Below, one piece after another: positions 25,424-35,080 of a stretch of DNA of 64,000 nt. The position numbers and the translations under genes are program-made. The DNA comes from Mortierella sp. BCC40632 (lineage: Eukaryota > Mortierellomycota > Mortierellomycetes > Mortierellales > Mortierellaceae), in contig WAEK01000012.1 in the NCBI GenBank assembly GCA_011634665.1, positions 248,001 to 312,000 of the forward strand, given 5' to 3'. Positions within the stretch are counted from its first letter, which is position 1. Each line of letters opens with the position of its first letter. Under the pieces are notes generated by a model, which made no database searches, had not been told where the DNA came from, and saw only the letters and a program-made list of their open reading frames with translations.

Positions 25424-26682
25424 AAGAAAAGGTTGAAAACAGGGCAAACGTTTCTCATTTCTTTTTTTATGATAATAATATTAATAATAAAAAAATATAT
25501 ATTTCTCTTAAAACTCCAATGATCCACGCCTATTCGCCCTGGGTAGCTTTAAGTCATTTGATCCTCATCCACTCTAATGACCCTGATCAAGAAGATCCAA
25601 AGTTTATAAGCTCTATCCGGGGTTATGAACCCCTTTCCATTGTTATGACTGTGATGATCTAGTGATAGTGAGGATGGGTTGGATAGTGGGGGGAGGCTGA
25701 GTCAAATTGGAGCTGCGCCCAATATCCCTTGCTCCAATGCCCCCTATCAGCTAGGAATAGAAAGAAAGCAAGTCAATTCTAGGCTTGCAATTCAGAGAGG
25801 AATAAAATGGGGTAAGGATTGCTAGGTCCCTTTTGAACCAGGGCGCCACCATGCAGCATTTAAAACGAATCCTCCTCCTCCCCTTTCTCCCTCTTTCCTT
25901 TCCTTGGAGCAGATCTATAAGTTGGGTCGTGGATACACTAGTAGGCAAATGCATATTCTAGGTATCCAATGAACATCAACCTAATGGATGCCAACCATGT
26001 TTTTTTTTTTTCCAATAACTCGACCTGAAAAAAAAAAAAAAGAATAAAGAGATAAGAGCGAATTGGCGATTTGCTGAAGTGGCCTGACAACTCTGCGGCG
26101 CAGGTGACGTTGTCTGGAAATCAGCGCGGTATACTCCATCAGTAAGAACAGCAACTTTCCCAATCTTCTCGATTGCGACAGTGTGAGGAATATGGTTGAA
26201 AGCAACCCAGAATCACATCGGACACATTAAATGACCTCTTCCAGAATAAAAGTATCAGTAGTAATGTTCTATTTTACTAAGTGTGAAGACCTGGACCGCA
26301 TTTCTTATAGAAGAAAAGAGAAGGCATGTATGACTTGAACGAGAGCATCTTGAGCAGACTCCTGACTGAACTGTCTTGGCTATCTTGTTCAATATCAGGG
26401 CTAGAGGCTAGGGGGGGGGGGCAGGCACCTCTTGTCAGAAACAATCCCATTTGAGAAAAAGAATTTCCAAGCTACACCAATAATCTGCATTTCATCTTGA
26501 ACTGCCTCGCTCGATGACAGCAGGAGAAAGCGTGTCTGTAGAGAGAGAGAGAGAGAGAGAGAGTATATATAAATGTAATATGTTTGAGGTTTATTCACAT
26601 AAATTCTGATTTTGGGATATTCACTCAAGTCAAGGAGTTGTAAGATGGTGGACCCCCCCCCCATCTTTGAGACAGGAAAGGA
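25424..26682. other. Intergenic between convergent genes
   Basis: This is shared 3' space of the R3H-SUZ gene (plus) and the secreted gene (minus). It contains an AT-rich stretch just after the R3H-SUZ stop and a GA run near 26540-26562. No coding signal was seen. Most of it is missing from the right-hand duplicate, where the equivalent gap is about 535 bp. Confidence 0.6.
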
Positions 26683-27081
26683 CTACTGTGTGTCGATCAT
26701 TACGCTTCGGAACCTGAAATCTGGACCAGCAGTCTGTCCAGGATAAAGAAGATGCCTGTCACCTAAACAATTATAATCTTGATACACGGTAGCTCTTCTC
26801 TTGCATTGATTGGATGGCGAATGGGCATATGTACCGTAATCCTGCGGGATGTTAATACACATTTTCGATGGTGGGTTCATGAAAGCTCCATGCGGTCCTT
26901 CGGGGTAACGAAAGGAAAAATATTCGTCATCTTGGATGATTAATGGATTACTGAGGCTGATTTTGTGTCTCATAGGCAATTCTCGATCATATTGATCCTC
27001 AAAACACCCAGCTGGGGCCGCAGCTACAAGAGTGGATAGGGCCATGGATGTGACCAAAAGGAGGGCTGCGACGGCTTTCAT
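26683..27081 (-). CDS. Small secreted protein, beta/gamma-crystallin-like, copy 1
   Basis: The product is 132 aa. An N-terminal signal peptide (Lys, then a Leu/Val/Ala core, ending near AAAPAG) makes secretion very likely. The mature part has four cysteines, in the contexts GCF, KMC, NQC and YNC. The C-terminal pattern (VYQDYNC-x-GD, a Pro-Gly turn, then FRFRSVMI) resembles the Greek-key repeat of fungal crystallin-like secreted proteins; that fold call is inference. I chose the ATG at 27081 because the upstream in-frame ATG at 27126 would place 15 residues before the signal peptide. A 5' leader intron is likely from 27238 (GTAAGC) to 27089 (CTCAG). Its paralogue at 31494-31883 shares the signal peptide, all four cysteines and the leader intron. 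Confidence 0.75.
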   Translation of the reverse strand: MKAVAALLLVTSMALSTLVAAAPAGCFEDQYDRELPMRHKISLSNPLIIQDDEYFSFRYPEGPHGAFMNPPSKMCINIPQDYGTYAHSPSNQCKRRATVYQDYNCLGDRHLLYPGQTAGPDFRFRSVMIDTQ

Positions 27082-27088
27082 GATGATT

Positions 27089-27238
27089 CTGAGGCAAGTA
27101 GAATAGCAGGGAAAGTGATAAAACAAGTCTGATTAATCCCCTCCAAGGATAAAAGTTCTGTTGCTCAGTCCAACGAAATACTAGTCGAGAATGTAAAAGT
27201 GTAGAGAAGGTGAATTGGCTTTATGAGGCGACGCTTAC
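27089..27238 (-). other. Probable 5' leader intron of secreted gene copy 1
   Basis: On the minus strand a GTAAGC donor begins at 27238 and a TTGCCTCAG acceptor ends at 27089, eight bases before the ATG. The same arrangement (GTAACC donor at 32040, CCATAG acceptor ending at 31889) exists in copy 2 at nearly the same length (150 versus 152 bp). This supports a real, duplicated leader intron. Confidence 0.55.
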
Positions 27239-27351
27239 ATCGTTACTTGGGATGGTCCTTTGGATAGGTAGAAAGAGTGCGGTAGGGTTTGTTGAAGTTG
27301 ATGAGAAAAATGACCAGGGGGTTGGTTGTAATTCAGGATATCTGCGACCTC

Positions 27352-27359
27352 TTTTTATA
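27352..27359 (-). promoter_or_regulatory. TATA box of secreted gene copy 1
   Basis: TATAAAAA reads on the minus strand here, inside a block conserved in copy 2 (32166-32173). It lies about 110 bp upstream of the predicted leader intron. Such a strong TATA box suggests inducible or high expression. Confidence 0.6.
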
Positions 27360-27716
27360 CTTCAAGAATAGGTAATGGGAGAATGAATTTTGGTCAGAGA
27401 GAGAACGCATATTGCATTGAAGGAGAGGCCAGTTGGCAACAATATCAGCCAACGGGACAATTATTCCCCCTTCCCCCTTCCCTCTTCCCCCTTGAACAAA
27501 AAGTAAGGGGAAAAAAACCACTAAGGATAGGAGTGGCAAAACCCAAGGACCCAGAGGGAACTCAAAGGACTATAGTACTGGCTGATGCAATCGTCTCTCT
27601 CATGCCTGAGTGTGGTCAAGTGAAGCTGTATGTGAAAATCCAAAGACCATGCAGTGCACAGGAACATTGGTTAGGCAGAAGGAAAAACCACATTCGTGCA
27701 GGCGCATAAAAAATAG

Positions 27717-27758
<42 letters not shown>

Positions 27759-28450
27759 AGGGGATTGTGAAAGGGATCTGGAAGAAATGCATAAAAAGGT
27801 ATGGAAGTCAAGAACGCGTCAACTAGCGAATGCTTTGCAGAGGATAGAGTGTGCTGTGTGAGAATCTCAGATTTTTCTGTTGGTAGGCCAATAACTTCCA
27901 TCCAAGGACTAGATTTTCTGATGTCAAAGCTATGCAAAGAGGGAGGCTTTGCGTTTCTACTGCAGCCGACTCTGCCCTTGCCTCAAAGCAAGGACTGTTG
28001 CTCCCGTTTATCAGCCAAGGAACAAGAGATCTGTCACCTCTTCCCTCCCCCCCCCCTCCTTTCTTTTTCTAGTCCAACACTGCACATCAGAACCACCCAA
28101 TCATTGTCCTTTCGACTCTTCAACTCCTGTTCATTTGAACCAACAGCTATCATTGCTATAGTTCAGGCAAGAGCAGAACCCGGACATTTTACCTCCAGAC
28201 TTTCACTTTAGCCTTTCTCTCGCGCTTTTCTCCTTCCTTGACCCTCACTTACCACTATTCAGCTATTGTATTTAGACTTGAATGTTATCTGTCGCTGCAC
28301 CATCTTCCGCCGTACGCAGAGGATTTTCCTACTCAGTCTTACTCTTTCACACTCTACACATTCTCAAACCTGAATCCCATCATACCCTCTAGTCTCTCAC
28401 ATAGTCGACAACACTTTACTCGTCCATCAAAGAAAGCTGGTCTTGAAGTC
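27360..28450. other. Duplicated upstream block, no confirmed gene
   Basis: This region matches 32174-33257 in the right unit. It contains a GA run near 27721-27753, a shared segment around 27790-28030 with no consistent reading frame, and a C/T-rich stretch leading to a possible start codon at 28451. It may be a bidirectional promoter between the secreted gene and a lost neighbour. Confidence 0.5.
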
Positions 28451-28492
28451 ATGGAGAACATGTCGTCTAGACTGGCGTTGCGTAGGGTGTAA
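28451..28492 (+). pseudogene. Duplicated start-codon block, truncated
   Basis: An ATG is followed by 13 codons and a stop. The ATG context and the first six codons match the block at 33258, where the right copy leads on to a fragment resembling exosome subunit Rrp4. Here similarity is lost soon after the ATG and the downstream Rrp4-like part is absent. I read it as the leftover first exon of a gene cut by the duplication. Confidence 0.25.
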
Positions 28493-28931
28493 GGATAGGC
28501 TCTTCTAATCAATGCCTACTTTTTCTTTCCTCATGAGAACAATAGGTCATAGGAAGGGACGCCAATAATTTACAAGGATTGGGAAAGGGGAGGAACGACT
28601 TCGGGGGACTAATGGCAGTGGAAACTACGAGGATGTTGCTTTAGACTCTTTGCCATCCTACAGATGAGTGATGCATTGATAGAAGAAGCTATCAATAAAT
28701 GGATCTTGAGGCATAGATCCAATAATGGATCAAACTAGGATGGGTCCATAAAGTCCTTGCATATTGACCAAAGTGAAACATGACTGAATGACTACTGAAG
28801 GAGAGTCATTCAATAGCGTTCTTCGTCCGAGCTTCCACTTTTCATAGAGTCTCATACTTACAGCCAGGTTAGGACTGTTTCTGGGAAATGGCTCTTGGTT
28901 CCTGCCTTTTGTGCAATAGAATCGAGGAGAA
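28493..28931. other. Junction spacer between the two duplicated units
   Basis: Unique sequence of about 440 bp separates the end of the left unit from the start of the right unit. It carries no coding signal. A short inverted repeat (TGAATGACT and AGTCATTCA) lies at about 28781-28815. The spacer therefore marks the duplication breakpoint or later insertion. Confidence 0.5.
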
Positions 28932-30958
28932 CAAGACCATTATCCTCACAAGGACAGAAAAGTTGGCCATGTAAGTACCTCTCTTTCATCATCACCACCC
29001 CCTTCCTCCAAAATGGATGATGAGTCATCGTAGCCAGTCAACAACATTTTACAGTGCTAACAATCTACCTTACCTCATCTTATTTCCTTTGGAACGGGTC
29101 CTCGACTCCTCCTACAGCCCTACGCTCCGCTTTTCCGACTTGGTCGAGGAGGAGGAAGAGCAGACGGTCAAGCCAATGACTCTACTGAAGCGAGATCCAA
29201 CCAGGGTAGCCGGTGGGATGGCCACCCCAGATGGATCGTCTGAGCCGGATAGAAAGATGGTTCCCATCAAAGTTCGTGAGGAAGCGTATGCAAGAGCAAG
29301 AGCTCGAATCTTTGATGGCCAACCAGTCAAACCAAAGTCCCCAGGAGAAGGATCCGAGTCGACCTCGCGGAGTAATTCTCCTCCCATTGGACCCACTGGT
29401 TCCGAGAATGCTCGGTTAGAGATGGAAGATGAAGCATCCAAGTTGTCCAAGGCAAAGAAGCAACCAAGCAACAGAAGACAAGGATCCAACTCTGGTCGTA
29501 GTCCGGATGAGCAGGTCGACAGTGACCCGATGCGCCAATTGAACACTTCCTCCCCCAACTCACGTAATGTCTCCAGAAGCACATCACCTTCATTTGGATC
29601 GAGAAATGCAGAGGGAGGTACCAGGACTTCCAACAATCCAATGTTAAATCTAAGATTCAGCAAGAATGGCAATGGACAGATGTTTGTTTCAAAAAAGTCG
29701 TATCAAAAGGCCAGCAATCACAACAACAATGGCAGCGGCAACTTTAACCAGAACTCGATGAACCATATCTCTGGACCGTCCAATGCCGCTTACTCGTACA
29801 CAGGCAACGGTCTGTTCAATCCGAATGCAAACAGCAGTGATATCAACCCCAACAACAGCAATGACTCCAATAACAACCTATATACCCACCATCCTAACTC
29901 CAATCCTGGTCATGATTCATCCTCATGTTTCGGTCTGCCACTCTTCTTGTTCCCGTAGACCTACTACCATATCAACTAAGCGATCTATTTCATGTTTATA
30001 ATTTCCTCTTTCCTTAGATACAGAAAAGTCATCAACCATGAATCACATCCTTGAAATTTGTGATTTTGACCTGCAGGATGACAGGCTTTTTGTGGATATC
30101 ATTGCTCCTTTGAATGGCAAGTTGAGGAAGCTCAAGACAAACAACAACACAACCACCACTCATCCATGTAATAGCAATTCCAGTCCCAGCAACGGCTCTG
30201 GAAGAGAATCAACGGGACAATGTGTTGTCGTCTTCAAGAATGCCGCCGTGGCTGCAGAGGCCCTTGCATCCTTTCAAGAAGGTCGAGAGACTTGGATGGC
30301 TCCTGGAGCTCCACTTCGGTTCGAGGCTGTTCAGGAAGTAGGTACAGAATCAAATGAGATCGAAGATGAAGAGGAGAAGAGTACTCCTCCAAGATCGGTC
30401 TCAGCCTCGTCAGCTTCGTCCTCTCCATCGTCTTCTCCATCGTCTTCTCCTCCATCGTCGTCCCCTTCTTTACCACCACAGTCAACAACGGCGACCTCGA
30501 CTACTCGGAAACAATGGCGGTTCAACCTTCGTGTCTGGACTCCTGTGCTGACAAATAGCACTGTCCCAACAGGAAGCACTAGTAGCACTGTTGCTGGAGG
30601 AGGAGGAAGTGCTAGTCCTAGTCGAGGTATTCTCACGATGCCAGCTGGTACAGGACCAATGAGCGGGGAAGGAAAAGGAGGTCCTTCCCAGAATGGAGTC
30701 AGCACCAGTTCTCTGAGTCGATCTGAGAGCCTCGAGTATACGCTTCACCCCTGTACAGAAGGTGGCCAAAAAGGTCAAGCGGGTGAGGATCCTTCGGACG
30801 AGGTGGAGGAAGCGGAAGAGGTGGAGGAAGCGGAAGAGGATCAAGGCAATGTTGAAGAAGAAGTCGAAGAAGATGAAGAATTAGAAGAAGGAGAGAAGGT
30901 TTCTGTTACTGTTATCAAGAAGACGGCGACCTTGATCCAAAGCAATGTGTCTTCATAA
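28932..30958 (+). pseudogene. Truncated copy of the R3H-SUZ gene
   Basis: The copy starts within exon 3 (its donor GTAAGT survives), keeps the following intron and acceptor at 29117, and then reads open as exon 4 from 29118. It lacks exons 1-2 and almost all of the R3H domain. The SUZ domain is intact. A 399 bp deletion joins about 22196 to 22595 in parental coordinates and is exactly 133 codons, so frame is kept. A second deletion of about 1.5 kb removes the end of exon 4, all of exon 5 and the start of intron 5, giving a stop at 29958. The exon 6 copy (30018-30958) is fully open, with in-frame insertions in its acidic tail. Retained introns show a DNA-level copy, not a retrocopy. No promoter or start for it is visible. 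Confidence 0.85.
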
Positions 30959-31493
30959 AAGAAAAGGTTAGAAGCAGGGCGAGCGTTTCTCTTTTTCTAT
31001 CGCTCGATTGTAGCAGGAGAAGCTAGACTGAAAAGTGTTGATTGATTAAGAGAGAGGGAGTATCGTACATTTCACTTGTTTTTGACCTCAGTTTACACTG
31101 CTTATCTGAGGAACAACAACCCCCTTCGCAGTAACCCTATGTAACGGATCGTGCGTTTTCTACTACAATAAGAATAGAAAAAACAAAAGCAGATGGCATG
31201 GACAATATATGTTTTTTTGTGCGTAATTCGAATTTGCTTTCGCCTTTGATCCTCGAAGATGCAGTTACAAGAGAGTGAATAGGCAAAGAAAAAAAAGAAT
31301 GAAAAACACGAATGAATTCTTGTTTTCTTGGTATTCGGCACAGTAGAGAGCGTAGAGATTAGAGAACTTGACTTTTATTCACATAAATTCTGAGTGTGGG
31401 AAACACATACGAGACAGGGTGTTGCAAGATAGTAGATCTTCTACATCTCCAATACAGGAATGGGCTCTCAAGGAGGAGGTGGATATATACAGT
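30959..31493. other. Intergenic between R3H-SUZ copy and secreted gene copy 2
   Basis: No gene was seen. Similarity to the left unit fades shortly after 30980 and resumes near 31373, just before the 3' end of the secreted gene. The equivalent left-hand gap is more than twice as long. Confidence 0.6.
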
Positions 31494-31883
31494 TTAATAG
31501 AACAAGACGCTTCGGACCTTGAGCCTTGAGCCAAGAGTCTTTCCAGGGGAGATAGGGAAATTGTCGCCCTGACAACCAAAGTCCTTAAACAAGATAGCCA
31601 TTTGATTACACTGGTTGGATGGCGAATCAGCAGCCTCGTCGTCACTCAGTTCGAGGTTAATACACACCCCCGAGGGTGGGTCGACGAGACGCCCGAGCGA
31701 ACCATGGTATTTATATTCAAAGACTCCCTCTGCTTGCATGGAGAATGGGCTGTTGAAGCTGACTTTACGTCCCATGGACCATTCTCGATCGTATTGATCC
31801 TCAAAACATCCAGCTGGGGCCGCAGATACAAGAGTGGATAGGGCCGTGGATGCGACCAAAAGGAGGGTTGCGACAGCTTTCAT
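31494..31883 (-). CDS. Small secreted protein, beta/gamma-crystallin-like, copy 2
   Basis: The product is 129 aa. The signal peptide is nearly identical to that of the copy at 26683-27081, and the mature part keeps the four cysteines (GCF, GVC, NQC, FGC) and the SPSNQC block. The rest has diverged strongly: the Arg/Tyr-rich middle of copy 1 is replaced, and an acidic DDEAAD segment appears before SPSNQC. The C-terminal Greek-key-like pattern ends in LKVRSVLF. A leader intron (32040 to 31889) and a TATA box are shared. Strong change in the mature protein against a nearly fixed signal peptide and cysteines is what one sees in small secreted families under diversifying pressure; that is inference. 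Confidence 0.75.
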   Translation of the reverse strand: MKAVATLLLVASTALSTLVSAAPAGCFEDQYDREWSMGRKVSFNSPFSMQAEGVFEYKYHGSLGRLVDPPSGVCINLELSDDEAADSPSNQCNQMAILFKDFGCQGDNFPISPGKTLGSRLKVRSVLFY

Positions 31884-31888
31884 GATGG

Positions 31889-32040
31889 CTATGGAGTAAT
31901 AAGGAAAGAGGTCAAAAAAAAAAGGGAGTCAGATTAATTCCCCTCAAAGGATAAAAGTCCTGTTGCTCAGTCCCCTGAGATGCTAGTCGAAGATTCACAA
32001 GTGTAGGGAAGGTGAATTGGCTTTGGGAAGCGATGGTTAC
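31889..32040 (-). other. Probable 5' leader intron of secreted gene copy 2
   Basis: A GTAACC donor starts at 32040 and a CCATAG acceptor ends at 31889 on the minus strand, placed as in copy 1. The donor differs at one base from copy 1's GTAAGC. Confidence 0.5.
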
Positions 32041-32165
32041 ATTGTTGCTTGGGATAGCCCTTTTAGGTAGATGGAAAGAAGGCGATGAGGTTTGTTGAAG
32101 ATGAGGAGAAAAAGGCCAGAGGTTTGGTTGATTGCCAGGACAGGATGGTGGACGATTGCGACCTC

Positions 32166-32173
32166 TTTTTATA
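32166..32173 (-). promoter_or_regulatory. TATA box of secreted gene copy 2
   Basis: TATAAAAA on the minus strand, within the block aligned to copy 1's TATA box at 27352-27359. Its conservation in both copies supports function. Confidence 0.6.
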
Positions 32174-32835
32174 TTTCAAGAATGGATACTGAGAAAATGC
32201 ATGATGGCCAGAGAGAGAACGCATATTGCATTGAAGGAGAGGCCAATTGGCAACAGTATCAACCAACGGGACAATTATCCCTCCCCCCTCTTTGAACAAA
32301 AAAAAAAAAAAAAAAAAAAAAGCACTAAGGATAGGGGTAGCAAAATCCAAGGACCAAAAGGGAACTCAAAGGGCTATAGTAATGGCTGATGCAATCGTTT
32401 CCCTCATGCCTGGGTGTGGCCGACGAAGGTGTATGTGAAAATCCAAAGACCATGCAGTGCACAGGAACATGGGGTGGCGGGAGGAAAAACCACATTCATG
32501 CAGGTGCATAAAAAGAAGGGTGAGAGAGAGAGAGAGATCCAGGGATTGTGAAAGGGACCCGGAAGAGATGCATAAAAAGGTTTGGAAGACAGGAAACGCG
32601 TCAACTAGCGAATGCTTTGCAGAGGATAGAGTGCATTGTGTGGGAATATCAGATTTTTCTGTTGGTAGGCCAATGACTTCCATCCAAGGACTAGATTTTC
32701 TGATGTCAAAGCCATGCAAAGAGGGAGGCTTTGCGTTTCTACTTTGTCGACTCTGCCCTTGCCTCAAAGCAAGGACTGTTGCTCCCGTTTATCAGCCAAG
32801 GAACGTGAGATCTTTCACTTCTTTCCCTCCCTCCC

Positions 32836-32872
<37 letters not shown>

Positions 32873-33257
32873 GTCCAACACTGCACGTCAAAACCACTCA
32901 GTCGTTACACTTTTGACCCTTCAGGCTGTTGTACCTTGCTCATTCGAACCAACAGCTATCTTTGCAATAGTTCAGGAAACAGCAAACTCGGGCGTTCTAC
33001 CTTCAGACTTTACACTTTAGCCTTCCTCTTGAGCTTTTCTCCTTCCTTGACCCCCACTTATCACTATTCAGCTATTATATTTAGACTTGAATGTTTATAT
33101 GCTATTGCATTTTCGATTATACTGAGAAGATTTTCCTACCCAGTCTTACTATCTCACGCTCTATAAATCCTCAAACCTGAATCCCATCATACCCTCTAGT
33201 CTCTCACATAGTCGACAACACTTTACTTGTCCGTTAAAGGAAACCAGCCTTGAAATC
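32174..33257. other. Duplicated upstream block, right unit
   Basis: It matches 27360-28450. Copy-specific changes are homopolymer expansions: a poly(A) run near 32300-32322 and a poly(T) run near 32840-32871 that are short or absent in the left unit. A TATAAAT sits near 33161-33168, about 90 bp before the ATG at 33258; the left copy has TACACAT there. Confidence 0.5.
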
Positions 33258-33446
33258 ATGGAGAAGATGCCATCTAGCTTGATCGGTACTCTCTCTCTCT
33301 CCTTCATTGCTAAGCTGTCAACGGAATCACCTCTTAAATAGGCACTGGTGCCTGGTGATCAGGTTGACGAGCGTGAGAACAGTTATTTGCAAGGCCATGG
33401 TGGTGTTTACTACATAGTAGACAATAATCTGGAAGTGACGCGATGA
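33258..33446 (+). pseudogene. Fragment resembling exosome cap subunit Rrp4
   Basis: A possible first exon (ATG at 33258, donor GTACTC at 33286) is followed by an acceptor-like AAATAG at 33341 and a 34-codon open stretch from 33342 to a TGA at 33444. That stretch contains LVPGDQVDE and YLQGHG, spaced like the N-terminal PGD...GHGTY motif of Rrp4/EXOSC2, and then VDNNL. After this it fails: the normal continuation toward the S1 domain is absent, and the two segments do not join in frame. I read it as a truncated gene fragment. The match rests on a short motif from memory, so the identity is tentative. Confidence 0.3.
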
Positions 33447-34486
33447 GATCGATGTTTGTGTTTTCTCTGTTTTTCTTATCTTCCACTTGCCTGTTCTCTT
33501 CTCTTCTCTTCTTTTCTTTTCTTTTCTTTTCTTTTCTTTTCTTTTTTTAGTGCAGAGATCTATTGACCTTCAACTAGGATGACTGACCTGTTCGTGACTG
33601 ATTTCTTCATATATTTCCTCCACAAGATATTTCCGTCTTCCAGCTTTATCCTTCCAATATCATGTCCTAGCATAGTGCCCATATTGCTTGCTTTCCAGTC
33701 TCATTTGTCTTTCCACAAAAAAAAAAAAAAAAAAAAAAAAATTGAATCAATTCGGTCCGTGTTCCTCTCAGTCATTTTGGTATCTTGGCCTCATGAAGTA
33801 ATCAGAGTTAATGGAAGCATCCCATATCCTTCTTGCAAGCAAACCTACTCCCCTCCCCCCCCGACAAGATACTGCACCGCGCCGTTGGGTTTCCATTAGC
33901 TCCATTAGCTCTATAGTGGCAGACTCGCACCAAGAAGCCTTGATTTGGTCACCAAGATACTAAAATTTCTAGCCCTAAATGGTCAACCCAGAGCGTCCAT
34001 TCGAATCCTAAGGGGGAGAGGGAAGGAGGGAGGGAAAGCAGCTAGCACTTTTATCTCTTTGCGGGATGAGGGGCGTTGCTGCTATGAGAAAGATAACATT
34101 TAGTTACTACATCCTTTATTTGACGAAAACACAGGTGAGAATGAAATGCTATTGAAAAAAAAAAAAAAAAAATAAAATCCAGAAAAACAAAATCGATTCG
34201 ATTGTTGAGTGAGTTATCGACGGTCTTCGGTCTTCAAAAAAAAAAAAAAAAAAAAAAAAAAAAGCGAGTAATATCATCAGGAATGGAGCAGCAAAATAAT
34301 AATAATATTAAAGAGAGCAAGCCGATAACGTATTTACAGAGGCGAAAAGGAAAGGATTGAAGAACAAAAGACAAGGAGGAAGAAAACATATAAGAATATG
34401 AGGTGAGGTGACAACAACATCAATGGTAATACGAATCGATAATAAAAGAAAAAAGAGAAAAAAAGAAAGAAAAAGAGTAAGACTCT
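33447..34486. other. Intergenic, homopolymer-rich
   Basis: It contains a TTTTC run near 33500-33548, poly(A) runs near 33717-33741, 34156-34173 and 34236-34263, and GA-rich sequence near 34440-34475. The part nearest 34487 is 3' flank of the importin-alpha-like gene. No gene was seen. Confidence 0.6.
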
Positions 34487-34932
34487 CTACAGTGCCGAAA
34501 TGCTAGCCCGTTTGAGATACTGGGGTGGCAAGGTTTCCGTCGCAGGGTTCCCTCCGCCACCACTACCAAGGAAGGCATGACTAGGTTCAGGCGTGCCCGG
34601 GATCGGGGTTGGGACGCGCGATCCATGGTTATTCTCCCCAAAATACGTGTCCATCAACAAGGAGGCCAACCGGTGTTGATCTCGGTCATCTGATAGAATC
34701 ACTGCCTCTAAGGCATCGATCCCGTTCACCTCGGACAAAAGTGTTGGAGCCTCGGCAATACCCGAGTTGAGGAGCAATTGCACATAACGGAGACCGAGAT
34801 TGATCAACTCGGCATCCTTGGTGCGCATAAAGTCCAGGAACCCAGGCAGGAGGTCTCGATGGGGTAGAATCTTGACATAGTCAGGGCCATGAAGTGCCAA
34901 GTTGATCAGACTATGAGCCGCCTAGAAGCCAA

Positions 34933-34974
<42 letters not shown>

Positions 34975-35040
34975 TCATTCCTGACGCTCTGGAAAGTATG
35001 AAATTTGACCGTTTCCATCCTTTTGAAAGTGTGTGTATCT

Positions 35041-35080
<40 letters not shown>

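Larger units (their letters stand above)
21496..28480. repeat. Left unit of a tandem segmental duplication
   Basis: This unit spans R3H-SUZ exon 3 (last 39 bases) to exon 6, the secreted protein gene at 26683-27081, and about 1.4 kb beyond it. It matches 28932-33290 in the same order and orientation. The offset is 7436 bp at the left end. It drops to 7037 bp after a 399 bp gap in the right copy, and to 5511 bp by the last R3H-SUZ exon. Flanks are unrelated. Confidence 0.92.
28932..33290. repeat. Right unit of the tandem segmental duplication
   Basis: It is collinear with 21496-28480 but shorter. It begins inside R3H-SUZ exon 3 and ends just after the start-codon block at 33258. Missing relative to the left unit are 399 bp and about 1.5 kb inside the R3H-SUZ copy and about 0.7-0.8 kb of the convergent intergenic space. 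Coding segments are much more similar than the intergenic ones. Confidence 0.92.

Noticed and set aside
33985..34010. ATTCGAATCC, another B-box-like motif
   Set aside because: No flanking stems or A box at the right spacing.
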